Assembly (NCBI RefSeq): GCF_001311865.1
Contig: NZ_BBCD01000013.1
Span: forward strand, 26,633-90,632
Length of the DNA: 64,000 nucleotides
From: Piscibacillus salipiscarius JCM 13188
GTDB taxonomy: Bacteria; Bacillota; Bacilli; Bacillales; Alkalibacillaceae
Direction: 5' to 3'
In this document: piece after piece, positions 55,551 through 64,000 of the stretch
Layout: the number at the start of each line of letters is the position of its first letter
How positions within the stretch are numbered: the first letter of the stretch is position 1
Position numbers and translations under genes: made by a program
Notes under the pieces: generated by a model
The model's database searches: none
The model's input: the letters and a program-made list of their open reading frames with translations, nothing else
What the model was told of the DNA's origin: nothing

Positions 55551-56641
55551 CTATTGCGCCTTCTCAAGTGCCTTTGGCTTAGCAAAAATCATTCTGCCTG
55601 CGGATGTTTGTAAAACACTGGTCACAATGACATCAATTGTATCACCGATAAAGTTTTTACCGTCTTCTACAACGATCATAGTCCCATCATCTAAATAGGC
55701 AACTCCTTGTTTTTCTTCCTTGCCTGCCTTAATGACTTGAACATCCATTTCTTCACCAGGTAATACAATCGGTTTAACGGCATTCGCTAAGTCATTAATA
55801 TTTAAAACTGTAACATTTTGAAACTCTGAAACTTTATTTAAATTGTAGTCATTCGTAACTAAAACACCGTCTAAAATCTTGGTTAATTTAACTAGTTTAC
55901 TATCCACTTCACTTATATCCTCAAAATCACCTTCGTAGATTTGGACATCTACTAAAGAATCCTTTTGAAGACGGTTTAAGATATCCAACCCTCGACGACC
56001 TCTGTTCCTTTTTAATACATCAGATGAATCCGCAATGTGCTGTAATTCTTCTAATACAAAATGAGGAATAATAATCGTACCTTCAAGGAACTTTGTGTCA
56101 CATATATCTGCAATCCGTCCATCAATAATGACACTCGTATCTAAAATTTTAGGTCTAATTGAAGTCTCAGCTTCATTTAAACCTTCAACTTCTTTAGTCT
56201 TTTGATCCCTTTTCGGTACACTGATTAAATTAATGAATTCATTACGTCGTTTAAAACCAACTTGAAATCCTAGGTAACCTAGAACAATCGTTACAAACAT
56301 CGGTAACACTTCAGCAACAACCGTAATACGGATATCTTGTAAATAAATGTTTACTAGAAATGCTATGATCAAGCCGACAATTAGACCTAAACTACCAAAC
56401 AATAAGTCTGCAACTGGAGCTTTAACTAGCTTCTCTTCCGTCACCTTTAAAAAGTCTACAATATAATCCACTAGCCAATAAGAAATAATAAAAATATAAT
56501 TGCACCTAGCGTCATACCGACATATGGATACAACCACTCGGGCTCACCGACGTTCCAAATCTGCAATAAATCAGGGAAATATAAGTAACCAACCGTACCG
56601 CCGGCAATTACAAAAAATAACTGCAAAATTCTTTTCAGCAA
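55551..56641 (-). CDS. PIN/TRAM-domain membrane protein YacL, one frame break
   Basis: YacL-type proteins combine four membrane helices, a PIN nuclease-like domain and a TRAM domain. The start is TTG at 56641, with AGGAGGTG seven bases upstream: [22 protein letters not shown] is missing in an A/T run (56490-56495) before [18 protein letters not shown]. The PIN core is [20 protein letters not shown] with DDYNLNKV-like [14 protein letters not shown], and the TRAM part is [20 protein letters not shown]. Corrected length is about 363 residues. The biochemical role is unproven. It normally follows disA, which is absent here. Confidence 0.9.
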
Positions 56642-56712
56642 CTTTTTCACCTCCTAAATCTAGCTTTACCAATTTTACCTTAAACCATAACCTTCGATAT
56701 TCGCTTTAGTAA

Positions 56713-56741
56713 ATTTTAACACGCACTTACCTTACCGTCAA
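56713..56741 (-). promoter_or_regulatory. Promoter of yacL, proximal
   Basis: TTGACG (56736-56741), 17-base spacer and TAAAAT (56713-56718) on the coding strand, about 70 bases before the yacL start. Confidence 0.7.
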
Positions 56742-56757
56742 AAATAAATAATTTTAT

Positions 56758-56786
56758 AGTTTAACACCAAAATCACTTTATGTCAA
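56758..56786 (-). promoter_or_regulatory. Possible promoter of yacL, distal
   Basis: A perfect TTGACA (56781-56786), 17-base spacer and TAAACT (56758-56763) on the coding strand, 45 bases upstream of the proximal promoter. Both lie in the 194-base gap where disA would be expected. Confidence 0.55.
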
Positions 56787-56835
56787 TTGTGTTACAAATA
56801 AGAATGATTATAAATATCCATATTTTAGTCAAAAT

Positions 56836-58208
56836 TTATTCTAAGCCAGCCTTTAGTGCACCTTGAACCGAATCAACACCAACCAATTCTATTCCATTAG
56901 GTGCAGTAAACCCATTTAGATTTTTATTGGGTAAAATAATACGTTTAAATCCTAACTTACTTGCTTCTTGAACGCGCTGATCAATTCTAGAAACTCGCCT
57001 AACTTCCCCGGTTAAACCAACTTCACCTATAAAGACATCTTCTGGCCTTGTCGGTTGATCTCGGAAACTGGAAGCAATACTTACAGACACTGCTAAATCA
57101 ATAGCGGGTTCATCCAATTTTACACCTCCCGCTACTTTCACATAAGCATCCTGATTCTGCAAAAGCAGTCCAGCACGCTTTTCTAATACAGCCATTAACA
57201 ACGGAACGCGGTTATGATCTAAACCTGTTGCCATTCGTCTTGAGTTACCAAACTGCGTTGGAGAAATTAACGCTTGAATTTCAACTAACATCGGGCGAGT
57301 ACCCTCCATAGAAGCCACAACGGTGGACCCAGCAACTCCCTGAGAGCGTTCTTCAAGGAAAATCTCAGAAGGGTTACTCACTTCAACTAACCCTTCTTCT
57401 TTCATTTCAAAGATCCCCATCTCATGTGTACTACCAAAACGGTTCTTAACACTTCGGACGATTCTAAACGTATGATGACGCTCACCCTCAAAATATAACA
57501 CCGAATCTACCATGTGCTCTAAAAGGCGCGGCCCAGCAATTGATCCCTCTTTAGTGACGTGACCGACAATAAAAATAGGAATACCTTTTGTCTTTGCTAG
57601 TTTCATCAATGTTCCTGTACACTCTCTTACTTGAGATACGGAACCAGGTGCTGATGTTACCCCTTCGTGATAAATCGTTTGAATCGAGTCGATCACAACA
57701 AAAGACGGATTCATTTCTTCAACAGAATCGATTATGTCATCTATATTAGTCTCAGCCATAATATATAACTCATCTTCACTAATATTTAGACGGTCAGCTC
57801 TTAATTTAGTTTGTTTTTCAGATTCCTCACCTGAAATATATAACACTTGTAAAGACTTTGCTGCTAACTGTGAAGAAACTTGAAGTAGCAAAGTTGATTT
57901 ACCAATACCCGGATCTCCTCCAATTAAAACTAATGACCCCGGTACAATTCCCCCACCTAACACACGGTTAAATTCTTCCATCTTTGTTTCAATTCTTTGC
58001 TCTTCCTGTGAAGTAATTTTATTAATCGCACTTGGCTTGCGTTTTCTCTCTGAACTTACACTACCTAAACTATGTTTGCTTTGTCCTTTGTTAGGACGAA
58101 TTTTCTCTTCCACCATTGTATTCCACTGGTGACAAGCAGGGCATTTCCCCATCCATTTTGGTGACTCATAACCGCACTCCTGGCAAAAGATTGTTTTGTT
58201 TTAGCCAT
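56836..58208 (-). CDS. radA: DNA repair protein RadA (Sms), one frame break
   Basis: RadA is a RecA-like ATPase that drives branch migration in recombination. The ATG at 58208 opens MAKTK; a missing A in an A run (58191-58200) follows, then the zinc finger [20 protein letters not shown]. Walker A is [14 protein letters not shown], the RadA-specific [13 protein letters not shown] motif is near residue 254, and the Lon-like C-domain holds [20 protein letters not shown]. The corrected length is 457 residues. It follows clpC after a terminator. Confidence 0.95.
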
Positions 58209-58289
58209 GCTACTCTCTCTCCTTTGATGATATTTATGTAAATTGCATATTATATTTACTGGTTGGACAATTACTAAAATTAAAAATAA

Positions 58290-58313
58290 GCAGCCGGCGA
58301 ATACACCGGCTGC
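58290..58313 (-). terminator. Terminator between clpC and radA
   Basis: Stem GCAGCCGG/CCGGCTGC with an eight-base loop is followed on the coding strand by TTATTTTTAATTTT. It closes the ctsR operon. Confidence 0.88.
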
Positions 58314-58325
58314 GTTCAGTTTAAT

Positions 58326-60775
58326 CTAAGTGGTTTCTAATTCTTTTACCGAAGACACATAGAATTCGCCATCGTCATTCACATCAATTTCAACTGTTTG
58401 ACCTGTCTTTACATTACCCTTTAATAGCTCTTCTGACAAGAAGTCTTCAACATTTTTCTGAATGGATCTGCGAAGTGGACGAGCACCATACTCAAGATCC
58501 ATACCCTCATCAGCTATTTTTTCAATGGCTTCTTCAGATAATGTGAATGAAATTTCGTTATCTCTTAAGCGATCTTGTAATTGCTTAACCATGAGACGAA
58601 CGATTTCTTTAATATGCTTCTCTTCGAGTGAGTGGAAGACAATCGTTTCATCAATACGGTTTAAGAATTCCGGGCGGAACGCTTTCTTAAGCTCTTCCAT
58701 GATCTTAGATTTCATTTCTTTATAATCTTTTTGCTCACTATCCATCGTGAAACCAACATATTTCTGGCGACGAAGTTCATGTGCACCAACGTTTGATGTC
58801 ATAATTAACACGGTATTTCTAAAGTCTACGACACGACCTTTAGAATCTGTTAAACGACCATCTTCAAGAACTTGAAGTAAAATATTAAAGACATCAGGGT
58901 GCGCCTTTTCGATCTCATCAAGTAAGATCACTGAATAAGGCTTCGTACGTACTTTTTCTGTTAACTGGCCGCCTTCATCATATCCAACATAACCTGGAGG
59001 TGAACCTACTAGTCGTGAAGTCGAATGTTTTTCCATGTACTCAGACATGTCAATACGAATCATCGCATCTTCATCACCGAACATAGCACCAGCTAAAGCT
59101 CGCGCAAGCTCTGTCTTACCTACACCTGTTGGACCTAAGAAGATAAATGAACCGATTGGTCGTTTAGGGTCTTTAAGCCCAGCACGAGCGCGGCGAATAG
59201 CTTTTGATACAGCTTTAACCGCTTCATCTTGACCAATAACACGGTCATGTAATGTGTCTTCTAAGTTTAACAGACGTTCCGTTTCATCTTTAGCCAATTT
59301 AGAAACAGGGACTCCAGTCCAAGTTGATACGACATGTGTGATATCGTCAATCGTGACTTCTGAGTTTTCTTGACCTTGCTTTTCTTTCCACTGATCTTTT
59401 GTTTTTTCAAGCTCATCTTTTAGCTTTTGTTCTTTATCCCGTAACGATGCTGCTTTTTCAAATTCTTGACTTTGTACAGCTGCATCTTTTTCTTTCTTAA
59501 CTTCTTCTAGTTTTTGTTCTAACTCTTTTAGATTTGGCGGTGCAGTATAACTACGAAGGCGTACACGTGATGCCGCTTCATCAATAAGATCGATTGCCTT
59601 ATCTGGTAAGAAACGGTCTGTAATATAGCGATCAGATAAACGCACAGCTGCATCAATCGCTTCATTCGAAATGGTCACTCTGTGGTGAGCCTCATAACGG
59701 TCCCGTAAACCTTCTAAAATGCTGACGGATTCTTCAGACGTCGGTTCATCCACTTGAATTGGTTGGAAACGACGTTCTAATGCAGCATCTTTTTCAATAT
59801 ATTTACGATATTCTTCTAACGTTGTAGCGCCGATACATTGTAAGTCTCCACGTGCTAGCGCTGGCTTTAGAATGTTTGATGCATCAATGGCACCTTCTGC
59901 ACCACCCGCGCCAATTAGCGTGTGAAGTTCATCAATAAATAAATAATGTTACGAGCCTGGCGAATTTCTTCCATTACCTTTTTCAAGCGGTCTTCAAATT
60001 CACCACGATATTTCGTACCAGCAACTACCGTACCCATATCTAAAGTCATAACACGTTTATCACGTAAAATCTCAGGAATTTCGTTATTAACAATTTGTTG
60101 CGCTAATCCTTCTGCAATCGCCGTCTTACCAACACCAGGTTCACCAATTAACACGGGGTTGTTCTTGCGGCGGCGGCTTAACACTTGAATAACACGCTCA
60201 ATTTCTTTGCTACGTCCGATGACAGGGTCAATGCCACCATCACGAGCAACAACTGTTAAATCTCTTGCTAATGAGTCTAAAGTTGGCGTGTGCGCATTAT
60301 TTGATTGCTTTTGACCTCCACGTTGGCTTGAAGTTGATTCATTACTACCTAGAAGCTGTAGAACCTGTTGGCGCGCTTTATTTAAGCTTACACCTAAATT
60401 ATTAAATACTCGCGCTGCAACACCTTCTCCTTCTCGTATTAAACCAAGTAAAATATGCTCAGTTCCTACATAGGAATGACTTAGCTTACGGGCTTCATCC
60501 ATTGATAATTCGATCACTTTCTTCGCGCGAGGTGTATAGTGAATGGTCTGAGACGTGTTTTGTCCTCTTCCGATTAATTGTTCCACTTCTTGCTGAATTT
60601 GATCTGCTGTTACATTTAATGACTGCAACGCTTTAGCCGCAATTCCTTCGCCTTCTTTTATTAAACCAAGAAGAATGTGTTCTGTTCCAATATTGTTATG
60701 CCCTAAACGAATGGCTTCTTCTTGTGATAATGCTAATACTTTTTGTGCTCGTTCAGTAAATCTACCAAACATCAT
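58326..60775 (-). CDS. clpC: Class III heat-shock AAA+ protease ATPase ClpC, one frame break
   Basis: ClpC unfolds substrates, including arginine-phosphorylated proteins, for ClpP. The N-domain starts [20 protein letters not shown] with two repeats. Walker A motifs are [15 protein letters not shown] near residue 210 and [20 protein letters not shown] near 545. The middle domain carries a UVR motif ([16 protein letters not shown]). A T is missing at 59941-59950, before [20 protein letters not shown] (Walker B of domain 1). The corrected length is about 816 residues. It closes the CtsR-controlled operon. Confidence 0.96.
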
Positions 60776-60794
60776 TGAACATGACCTCCTTTAA

Positions 60795-61858
60795 TTATTT
60801 TTCCAATTGCAATCTTTCTCTGATTAAATTAGCACGGAATACATCGCGCTCATTTGGTGATAATGTTTATTCGCATATTGCTGCAAGAAAGCAGGTTGTG
60901 TTAAAACCATTAACTCATTGAGAATCGTTTTAGAAACATCTTTAATTAATCCTAAATCAATTCCTAAGCGAACATCAGATAAGCATTTTGCTGCCTCTTT
61001 GGATTGTATGATTCGGCTGTTCGCTAAAATTCCATATGATCTAAAAATTCTATCCTCTAACTGTATACCCAACTGCTCCATAATCCATTCACGAGCACGT
61101 CTTTCATTTTCAATAACTTGCTTCACAACGCTTTTTAGATCTTCAACGATATCTTCTTCAGATTTTCCTAGCGTCATTTGATTAGAAATCTGATATAACT
61201 GTCCTTGAGCTTCACTTCCTTCTCCGTAAATACCTCGAACAACTAAACCTAACTTATTAATTTCAGGAATCAAGTTGTTAATCTGATTTGTCATCGCTAA
61301 GGCTGGAAGGTGCATCATAACAGATGCGCGGAGCCCTGTACCGGCATTAGTCGGGCAACTCGTTAAATATCCACGATTTTCATCAAATGCAAAACGAATC
61401 TTCTCTTCAAACCAGTCATCTAATTCTTGTGCTTTATTTAACGCTTCACTTAACTCAAATCCCGGATAGTATAACTGAATTCTTAAATGATCTTCTTCAT
61501 TAATCATAATAGATGCTTGCTCACTCTTAGAAATAAGCGCAGCACCTGTTTCATCTTTTTCAGCTAAACTAGGACTAATTAAATGTTTTTCAACAAGGAC
61601 CCTTTTCTCAACAGGTTTTAAATCTTTCATCTTGACTAATTGAAGCTGCTTAAAGTCTTTATAAGATTGTTGGTCAAATTCCTGCTGCATATACTCTAAA
61701 ACTTTGGATAGTGCTTCTTGGTCCCCACTTGTTGGGAACGAGACCTGTTCAAAGTTCCGGGCTAACCTTATTCGACTACTTAACACGATATCATTATCTA
61801 AACCTTCAGTATTCATCCAAGGACTGATAGCATCATTGATAAAGTTTTGTAATGACAT
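60795..61858 (-). CDS. mcsB: Protein-arginine kinase McsB, frame break near the C-terminus
   Basis: McsB phosphorylates arginines, inactivating CtsR and marking proteins for ClpCP. The phosphagen-kinase fold is shown by [20 protein letters not shown] and the active-site [20 protein letters not shown] with its Cys. Near residue 330 one base is missing (60861-60871), after QYANK. The other frame gives [18 protein letters not shown] and a stop at 60795. The corrected length is 354 residues. It starts in a one-base overlap with mcsA. Confidence 0.95.
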
Positions 61859-62394
61859 TATGCATCACCGTCCTGATTCTCTTGTAGCTCTTCTTTCAAT
61901 TTACGAATTTGATCACGAACTTGTGCGGCATCCTCAAACGCCTCATCATTAATAAGTTGTTGTAATTTTGCTTGTAACTGTTCTAATTCTCGTTGTTTAT
62001 GCAAATTACCTCCAACACGTTTTGGGATTTTTCCGACATGTTTCGTGTTTCCACTATGAACTCTTCTAAAGATCGGGTTTAAGTAAGCTTCGAACGCATG
62101 ATAACAATTGCTACAGCCAAATTTTCCCCGTTTTCGAAATTGTTGATAGGTCGTTCCACAACGGTCGCAAGCTAGTTGATGTTTTGGGCTCACAGATTGT
62201 TGCTGATTTACATTTTGATCAAAAGGAAACATGCTTGTTAATAATTGATGAATAGACATATTGTCGTTAGAAAAATCCATATAACCTTCTTGTTCAGCAC
62301 ACTGTTCACATAGGTGGATTTCTGTCTTTTGGCCATTCAAAACTTGGGTATAATGAACAGTCGCTTCATTTTCTTGGCAGCGTTGACATTTCAT
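61858..62394 (-). CDS. mcsA: McsB activator McsA
   Basis: McsA binds zinc and activates McsB. The 178-residue protein has the N-terminal [15 protein letters not shown] and [11 protein letters not shown] cysteines, a second pair cluster in [20 protein letters not shown], and a C-terminal UVR motif [20 protein letters not shown] that resembles the one in ClpC. It is intact and lies between ctsR and mcsB. Confidence 0.95.
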   Translation of the reverse strand: MKCQRCQENEATVHYTQVLNGQKTEIHLCEQCAEQEGYMDFSNDNMSIHQLLTSMFPFDQNVNQQQSVSPKHQLACDRCGTTYQQFRKRGKFGCSNCYHAFEAYLNPIFRRVHSGNTKHVGKIPKRVGGNLHKQRELEQLQAKLQQLINDEAFEDAAQVRDQIRKLKEELQENQDGDA

Positions 62395-62415
62395 TGTCCA
62401 CCCTCCTCTTATATA

Positions 62416-62876
62416 TCATGAATTTTTTAAAGTCATTAAAAGTTCTTTAAAAATCTTAGCTCTTAACTGATCTCGCATCGGTAATGGAATTGATAATATA
62501 TCGCGATGCATAATCTTACTCATTAACCTTTGTTCGCGATCTGAGATCAACCCCTCCTCATATAACCGAACGGTATAGTCTAGACTTGCTTGTTGGGTTA
62601 ACTGATTACCTGTTAACAACATCAGTTCATCCAGTAACTCTGATTTGGACTTTGGCCTAATTCGCATAATGCGAATATATCCTCCACCCCCACGTTTACT
62701 CTCTACGATATACCCTTTTTCAACAGTAAAACGTGTATTAATTACATAATTTATTTGAGATGGCACACATTCGAAACGATCCGCAATTTCGCTTCGCTTA
62801 ATCTCAATGACATCACTATTGCTTGATTGAATTACCTTTTTAAATAGGTTTCAATAATATCCGAAATGTTTCGCAA
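62416..62876 (-). CDS. ctsR: Heat-shock repressor CtsR, one frame break
   Basis: CtsR represses clp and other heat-shock genes and releases DNA on heating. The TTG start at 62876 has GGAGGG eight bases upstream and opens RNISDIIETYLKK. An A is missing from an A run (62837-62841), then VIQSSNSDVIEIKRSEIADR forms the helix-turn-helix. The wing ESKRGGGGYIRI carries the glycine-rich thermosensing loop and the Arg that McsB targets in relatives. The corrected length is 153 residues. Its own operator lies just upstream. Confidence 0.95.
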
Positions 62877-62924
62877 TCGCCCATCCCTCCATCAACATTA
62901 GTTAAAGAATAGTCAATTAGACAA

Positions 62925-62947
62925 TTTGACTTTGACTATCTTTGACT
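62925..62947 (-). promoter_or_regulatory. CtsR operator with three heptads
   Basis: On the coding strand AGTCAAA GAT AGTCAAA matches the CtsR box (two RGTCAAA heptads, three-base spacer) at 62931-62947. A third AGTCAAA overlaps directly at 62925-62931. The site covers the expected transcription start of the ctsR promoter. Confidence 0.9.
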
Positions 62948-62954
62948 ATACTTT

Positions 62955-62982
62955 ATTATACTCATATTTTATTTTGTTGCAA
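62955..62982 (-). promoter_or_regulatory. Sigma-A promoter of the ctsR operon
   Basis: TTGCAA (62977-62982), a 16-base spacer and perfect TATAAT (62955-62960) stand on the coding strand directly upstream of the CtsR operator. Confidence 0.82.
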
Positions 62983-63042
62983 ACTAAAAAGCTTACTCTA
63001 CTTTATAAATTTTTCCACTTAACTATTATTTCTAAACAAACT

Positions 63043-63067
63043 AAAAAAGCCTTTGTACCATAAAGGC
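63043..63067 (-). terminator. Terminator after the MgtC-family gene
   Basis: Stem GCCTTT/AAAGGC with a seven-base loop is followed by TTTTTTAG on the coding strand, 10 bases after the MgtC-family stop. Confidence 0.8.
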
Positions 63068-63076
63068 ACAAAAGCA

Positions 63077-63769
63077 TTATTTTTCGTAAACGTAAGTGAC
63101 ATGATCTAACTTACTTACTTCATCTAATATATCGTTTCTATCAAAATCTTGGTTTTTCTCAAGTTCAATGTAAATATTTCGTTGGTCTGAGCTTTCACTT
63201 TCAATTTCTAAACGTTTGATTACTAAAGAGTATTCATCAAAGATATTTAACACCTTAGCAATATGAACTTCATTACTAGCTATTAAATGTATGAAATTAT
63301 CAGATTTACTTTTAGTAAAAAGCTTCTCCCAAGAATTTAAGAAAATTAAACTTAAAAGAACGACGGTTGTAACAAGTATGGCTAAAGAATACATTCCAGC
63401 TCCTATCACAAGTCCAATCCCGGCAACTGTCCATATTGAAGCAGCTGTCGTTAAACCTCTAATCGTCATTCCATGCACCATAATTGTTCCTGCACCTAAG
63501 AAACCAATACCGCTGATAACATAAGAAGGAATTCTTGCAGGATCAAAACGAATATTGTCATAATGATCTATAAAAGCTTCAAAACCATATAAAGATAACA
63601 ACATCATTAAACAAGAACCAACACCAACTAATATATGAGTTCTAAAACCAGCTGAGTGCTTTTTTAATTCTCTTTCAAAGCCAATCAGCCCACATAATAT
63701 TGTAGCTAGAAGAATGCGTACTAACATCACATCAAAATCATGTCCTAAGTACTGATTAATATATTCCAT
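63077..63769 (-). CDS. MgtC/SapB-family membrane protein
   Basis: The 230-residue protein has an N-terminal hydrophobic half with about four to five membrane helices (near residues 15-32, 45-63, 80-100, 108-150) and conserved blocks LIGFERELKKHSAGFRTHIL, SGIGFLGAGTIM and IRGLTTAASIWTVAGIGLVI, diagnostic of MgtC/SapB (YhiD). The C-terminal soluble part (about 160-230) resembles a small ACT-like domain. Relatives are linked to magnesium limitation and acid or membrane-potential stress, but the function here is not known. No magnesium riboswitch was seen upstream. Confidence 0.85.
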   Translation of the reverse strand: MEYINQYLGHDFDVMLVRILLATILCGLIGFERELKKHSAGFRTHILVGVGSCLMMLLSLYGFEAFIDHYDNIRFDPARIPSYVISGIGFLGAGTIMVHGMTIRGLTTAASIWTVAGIGLVIGAGMYSLAILVTTVVLLSLIFLNSWEKLFTKSKSDNFIHLIASNEVHIAKVLNIFDEYSLVIKRLEIESESSDQRNIYIELEKNQDFDRNDILDEVSKLDHVTYVYEK

Positions 63770-64000
63770 ATAACCCTCCCTTTCTATCTATATAATTTTT
63801 ATATTATGAACGATTTTTAAGATTAATGTTAATAATTATACCAAACACTTATTGGTTAGCATAGACAAGGACATTTTGGGCCTTTTATTCTATAGAATCT
63901 ATTTATACCCTATACCATATAAAATGTAATTCTTATGCTTAATGACTAAAATTTTAAATGCATTAAAAAACCAAGAAGTAACTTGACTTCTTGGTTTAGG
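63770..64000 (-). promoter_or_regulatory. Upstream region of the MgtC-family gene with extended -10 promoter
   Basis: The 231-base AT-rich stretch has no gene. On the coding strand TGGTATAAT (63835-63843) is an extended -10 without a clear -35. Transcription would start near 63828, leaving a leader of about 58 bases, too short for an M-box. At the window edge there is a terminator for the next gene upstream. Confidence 0.5.
63968..63997 (-). terminator. Terminator of the gene beyond the window edge
   Basis: A 12-base-pair stem AAACCAAGAAGT/ACTTCTTGGTTT with a six-base loop is followed on the minus strand by TTTTTAATG. It belongs to a minus-strand gene lying outside the window. Confidence 0.85.

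Noticed and set aside
63770..63900. Magnesium (M-box) riboswitch for the MgtC-family gene
   Set aside because: The leader after the likely promoter is only about 58 bases and no M-box motifs were seen.

Overview
The window is about 64 kb of core Bacillota (Firmicutes) chromosome. Gene order matches the Bacillus subtilis ctsR-to-truA region almost gene for gene, and protein features (zinc-type S14, L33 and L36, SigH, McsA/McsB/CtsR, PurS/PurQ/PurL) point to family Bacillaceae or a close relative. The DNA is AT-rich. The acidic RpoB C-terminus would fit a salt-tolerant lineage, but the genus cannot be fixed by eye. Every convincing gene lies on the minus strand, so transcription runs from high to low coordinates. 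No rRNA, tRNA, insertion sequence, prophage or CRISPR array was seen.

Reading in the direction of transcription, the window holds: (1) an MgtC/SapB-family membrane protein (63.8-63.1 kb); (2) the heat-shock operon ctsR-mcsA-mcsB-clpC behind a CtsR operator (62.98-58.3 kb); (3) radA, the PIN/TRAM gene yacL, ispD, ispF and gltX (58.2-52.75 kb), with disA missing between radA and yacL; (4) a cysteine T-box with cysE-cysS, then mrnC, rlmB and rae1 (52.7-48.7 kb); (5) sigH, rpmG, secE, nusG, rplK, rplA, an L10 leader, rplJ, rplL, rsmC, rpoB and rpoC (48.7-35.9 kb); (6) the str operon rplGB-rpsL-rpsG-fusA-tuf (35.9-31.1 kb); (7) the S10-spc-alpha ribosomal superoperon from rpsJ to rplQ, including secY, adk, map, infA and rpoA (31.0-15.8 kb); (8) ecfA1-ecfA2-ecfT-truA (15.6-12.4 kb); (9) the complete purine operon purEKBCSQLFMNHD (12.1 kb to the window edge, where purD is cut off). 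That operon has two PurBox-like operators, a sigma-A promoter and a guanine riboswitch with a terminator.

The genes supply ribosomes, RNA polymerase and translation factors, purine nucleotides, Cys-tRNA and Glu-tRNA charging, isoprenoid precursors, and protein quality control. Control appears layered: repressor operators (PurR, CtsR), RNA switches (guanine riboswitch, cysteine T-box, L10 leader) and several structured leaders, some of which look uncharacterised.

A major caveat is that about 42 reading-frame breaks occur in 30 genes, most of them essential and many in short homopolymers. Restoring one or two bases at each returns a full-length family protein. They are best read as indel errors in the sequence or assembly, not as pseudogenes, and those genes are annotated across the breaks. 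No wholly new system was found. The best leads are a rifampicin-resistance-type Tyr in RpoB, the missing disA, and several promoter-embedded or leader inverted repeats upstream of transcription and translation genes.
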